A DNA stretch of 64,000 nt from Chamaea fasciata (lineage: Eukaryota; Chordata; Aves; Passeriformes; Sylviidae). Shown here piece after piece: positions 62,336 through 64,000 of the stretch (the stretch's first letter is position 1; each line of letters begins with the position of its first letter). Made by a program: the position numbers and the translations under genes. The notes under the pieces are model-generated. The model had not been told where the DNA came from. It searched no databases and saw only the letters and a list, made by a program, of their open reading frames with translations. The stretch lies in contig JARCOQ010000011.1 of the NCBI GenBank assembly GCA_029207755.1, positions 23,339,212-23,403,211 on the forward strand. Direction: 5' to 3'.

Positions 62336-62994
62336 CCAAGGCAGCGAATTACCAGGGGAGACAAGGATATGATGACAAAATGTGTGGCTGTGGTGAGACT
62401 CACAAAGATCAAAGGGAGCAAAGTGTTGGTTTCCCAAGGTTGCCATTTCATTCCCTTCCGCTTTCACCACATTTCCCCAAAATCTACCTCCTCTTCTTCC
62501 AGGCAGCCATTGCTGCTGCTGCCAACCCCGTTTGCCATTGCTGGCATGGGAAGAGATTCCATGAAAATCTCTCACCTTCCCATGTCTCTGCTCATGCTCA
62601 TTTTCACAGCCACCCCACCAGAGGTGAGAAAGAACATCCTCGCCTCATCCCACGCCTTGTCTCCCTCTCCTCTCCCCCTGCCAGTCTCCCTGGGCCCTTT
62701 CTCACCTTCTCTGCTTCCCTCCAGCCAAGCCCTGCTCGTTCCCCTGAAGAGCCTGACAAGCTGCAAGCCCTCAGCCCACGGCAGGGATATTCACACTTGT
62801 GATGTGGAAACCATCCGACCTTATCCCGTCTGTTTATATTGCGGATTCTCCACCCGGGAAAATCGTCCACCTGTACCGTGCCTGGTGCAAATGGAAACCT
62901 GTTCCCCAGGGGTCTTTGGGCAAAAATGGAAAAAGGAAAATCCACCTGTGCCTCCCTGAGAGCTGGTGACATCCTTGTAAAGCGTGAAAGAATT
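62336..62994. other. Single-copy sequence
   Basis: Overlapping frames of up to 196 codons on the plus strand and 122 on the minus strand contain no known domain. Confidence 0.4.
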
Positions 62995-63350
62995 GGTTTA
63001 GGTTTCTTTTTTGCTAAAGTCGGGATTAAATACTCAAGACAATATTCCTTGTTCAGACTCAGATGTTTATTAATTCTTATCTATAGCACAGTCTCACAAG
63101 CTGCGAGCTCTACAGACTTCTAGCTAACAAACTAAAAATGGAGCCCTGTCTCTCTACAAGGCCTTTTAAAGATAAACTGTCCAGTTAAGAAATGACACCT
63201 CGATTATTTTTACTTTTAACCCAATAACCAACCACCCATGGCCCACAGTGAGGACTTTTCTATCCAGTTACAAAACACCACCCAGATCCATGAAGGAGAA
63301 GGTGAAAAAGAAGGATTCAGCCTCTGCCCTGAAACCTCCATCTTGCTTTA
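62995..63350 (-). mobile_element. LTR fragment, probable ERVL-like (copy 2)
   Basis: Homologous on the minus strand to 4565-4917. Shared phrases include 'caagacaatattccttg' versus its 4.9-kb counterpart, 'tgtttattaattcttat' and 'aacccaataaccaaccaccc'. AATAAA lies opposite 63066-63071. The 3' end is at about 63005 ('tgctaaagtcggg'). The 5' portion beyond 63350 cannot be aligned to copy 1. Confidence 0.78.
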
Positions 63351-64000
63351 TATGTATGTTCCTATATTCTAAACCCTTAAACTCTAAGTTTTCCACCCTG
63401 TGAGATCACACACTTCTATCCAAACTCCACACCCATAATTCCAGTTCTATCATTCAATTTTGAAGCCTTTTCCACGACTTCAGGTCCAATGCAGTGTTTG
63501 CTTGGGGGTCAGTGCCTGTCAGCACAGAAAGTCTGAATTTCTCAGTGCCCAGGGTTCCAACGGTTTTTCTCAGCCTTCAGCTGATTTCTCCTGCAATGTC
63601 TCTTTGTGTTGTCACCACTCACCCTCGAACAGGAGCTCTCCCTGCAGGAATTTTGGGTGATAATAATCCAGCAGCTCCTTCCTCCCCCAGAGACCCTTCC
63701 CTCATCCTGCTGCTCCTCGGGGAATTAATGAGGAGCAAAGGGTGGGATGGTTCCCAGGACAGGGCAGATACAAAGGACATGGACAGACAGAAAGACCCCA
63801 CCAGCCCTGAGTCATCAGCAGCAGCAGGAATCTGGGTATGGGAATGGAAATCTGGCAATGCAGCTCTCCAGCCCAGCCCCTGCTTTTGCAGCATTTTGGA
63901 TACCAAGCCTCAGCCTAGCAAAATACAGTGAATTTCAAAGCCATTTATAATAATCCTTCATTAAGGAACAGGAATATTTAACCTCATCAAGGGGATAATG
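63351..64000. other. Single-copy sequence to window end
   Basis: The first 100 bases may be the remaining 5' part of the LTR at 62995-63350. No gene is supported; overlapping frames of up to 145 codons have no known domain. Confidence 0.4.

Noticed and set aside
62170..62802. 210-codon plus-strand frame
   Set aside because: It begins inside an LTR and runs into unrelated sequence, with overlapping frames on both strands and no domain.

Overview
The window looks like a non-coding, AT-rich stretch of a bird chromosome, most likely a songbird. The evidence is the repeat content. There are many 5'-truncated CR1 LINE tails with the typical avian 3' end. There are solo endogenous-retrovirus LTRs of ERVK-like and ERVL-like type, and no mammalian Alu/L1/B1 elements. 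The songbird call is an inference from the number and type of LTRs; an avian origin is much firmer.

I found no protein-coding gene that I can support. No long open frame resembles a known protein. The longest frames come from microsatellites, LTRs, CR1 or random sequence. No tRNA, rRNA, CRISPR array or prokaryotic feature is present. The window is therefore intergenic sequence or the inside of a very large intron. The one exon-like feature is a 123-nt purine-rich segment at 32735-32857 with good acceptor and donor signals, and it is unproven.

Layout. 1-190 is a CR1 tail. 190-1280 is AT-rich single-copy sequence. 1561-2070 is the only CpG-dense, non-repeat block and contains a G-quadruplex motif. 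2-14 kb is mostly single-copy DNA with CR1 tails, a 36-bp degenerate tandem repeat, an LTR at 4.5 kb and a long TTCC microsatellite at 10.8 kb. 14-26 kb holds CR1 tails, an ERVK-like LTR at 18 kb and an ancient CR1 with a broken reverse-transcriptase core at 23-24 kb. 26-38 kb is the most repeat-structured part. It holds a compound TTTA array, a CR1 tail, an LTR at 32 kb, a 260-bp inverted-repeat pair (33.5 and 37.0 kb), an ERVL-like solo LTR with clear target duplications, and a 43-bp minisatellite. 38-48 kb is AT-rich single-copy DNA with a 390-bp A-rich low-complexity tract. 48-64 kb holds further CR1 tails, two direct copies of an ERVK-like LTR, an LTR nested inside a CR1, a hexanucleotide array, and a candidate regulatory block at 58.6-59.6 kb.

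No set of genes works together here. The most useful observations are structural: the CpG/G4 block, the inverted-repeat pair with a POU octamer in each arm, the 43-bp minisatellite, the datable nested insertion, and AT-rich blocks that may be conserved enhancers. I did not find a new biological system, and all conservation statements are inference because no alignment could be run.
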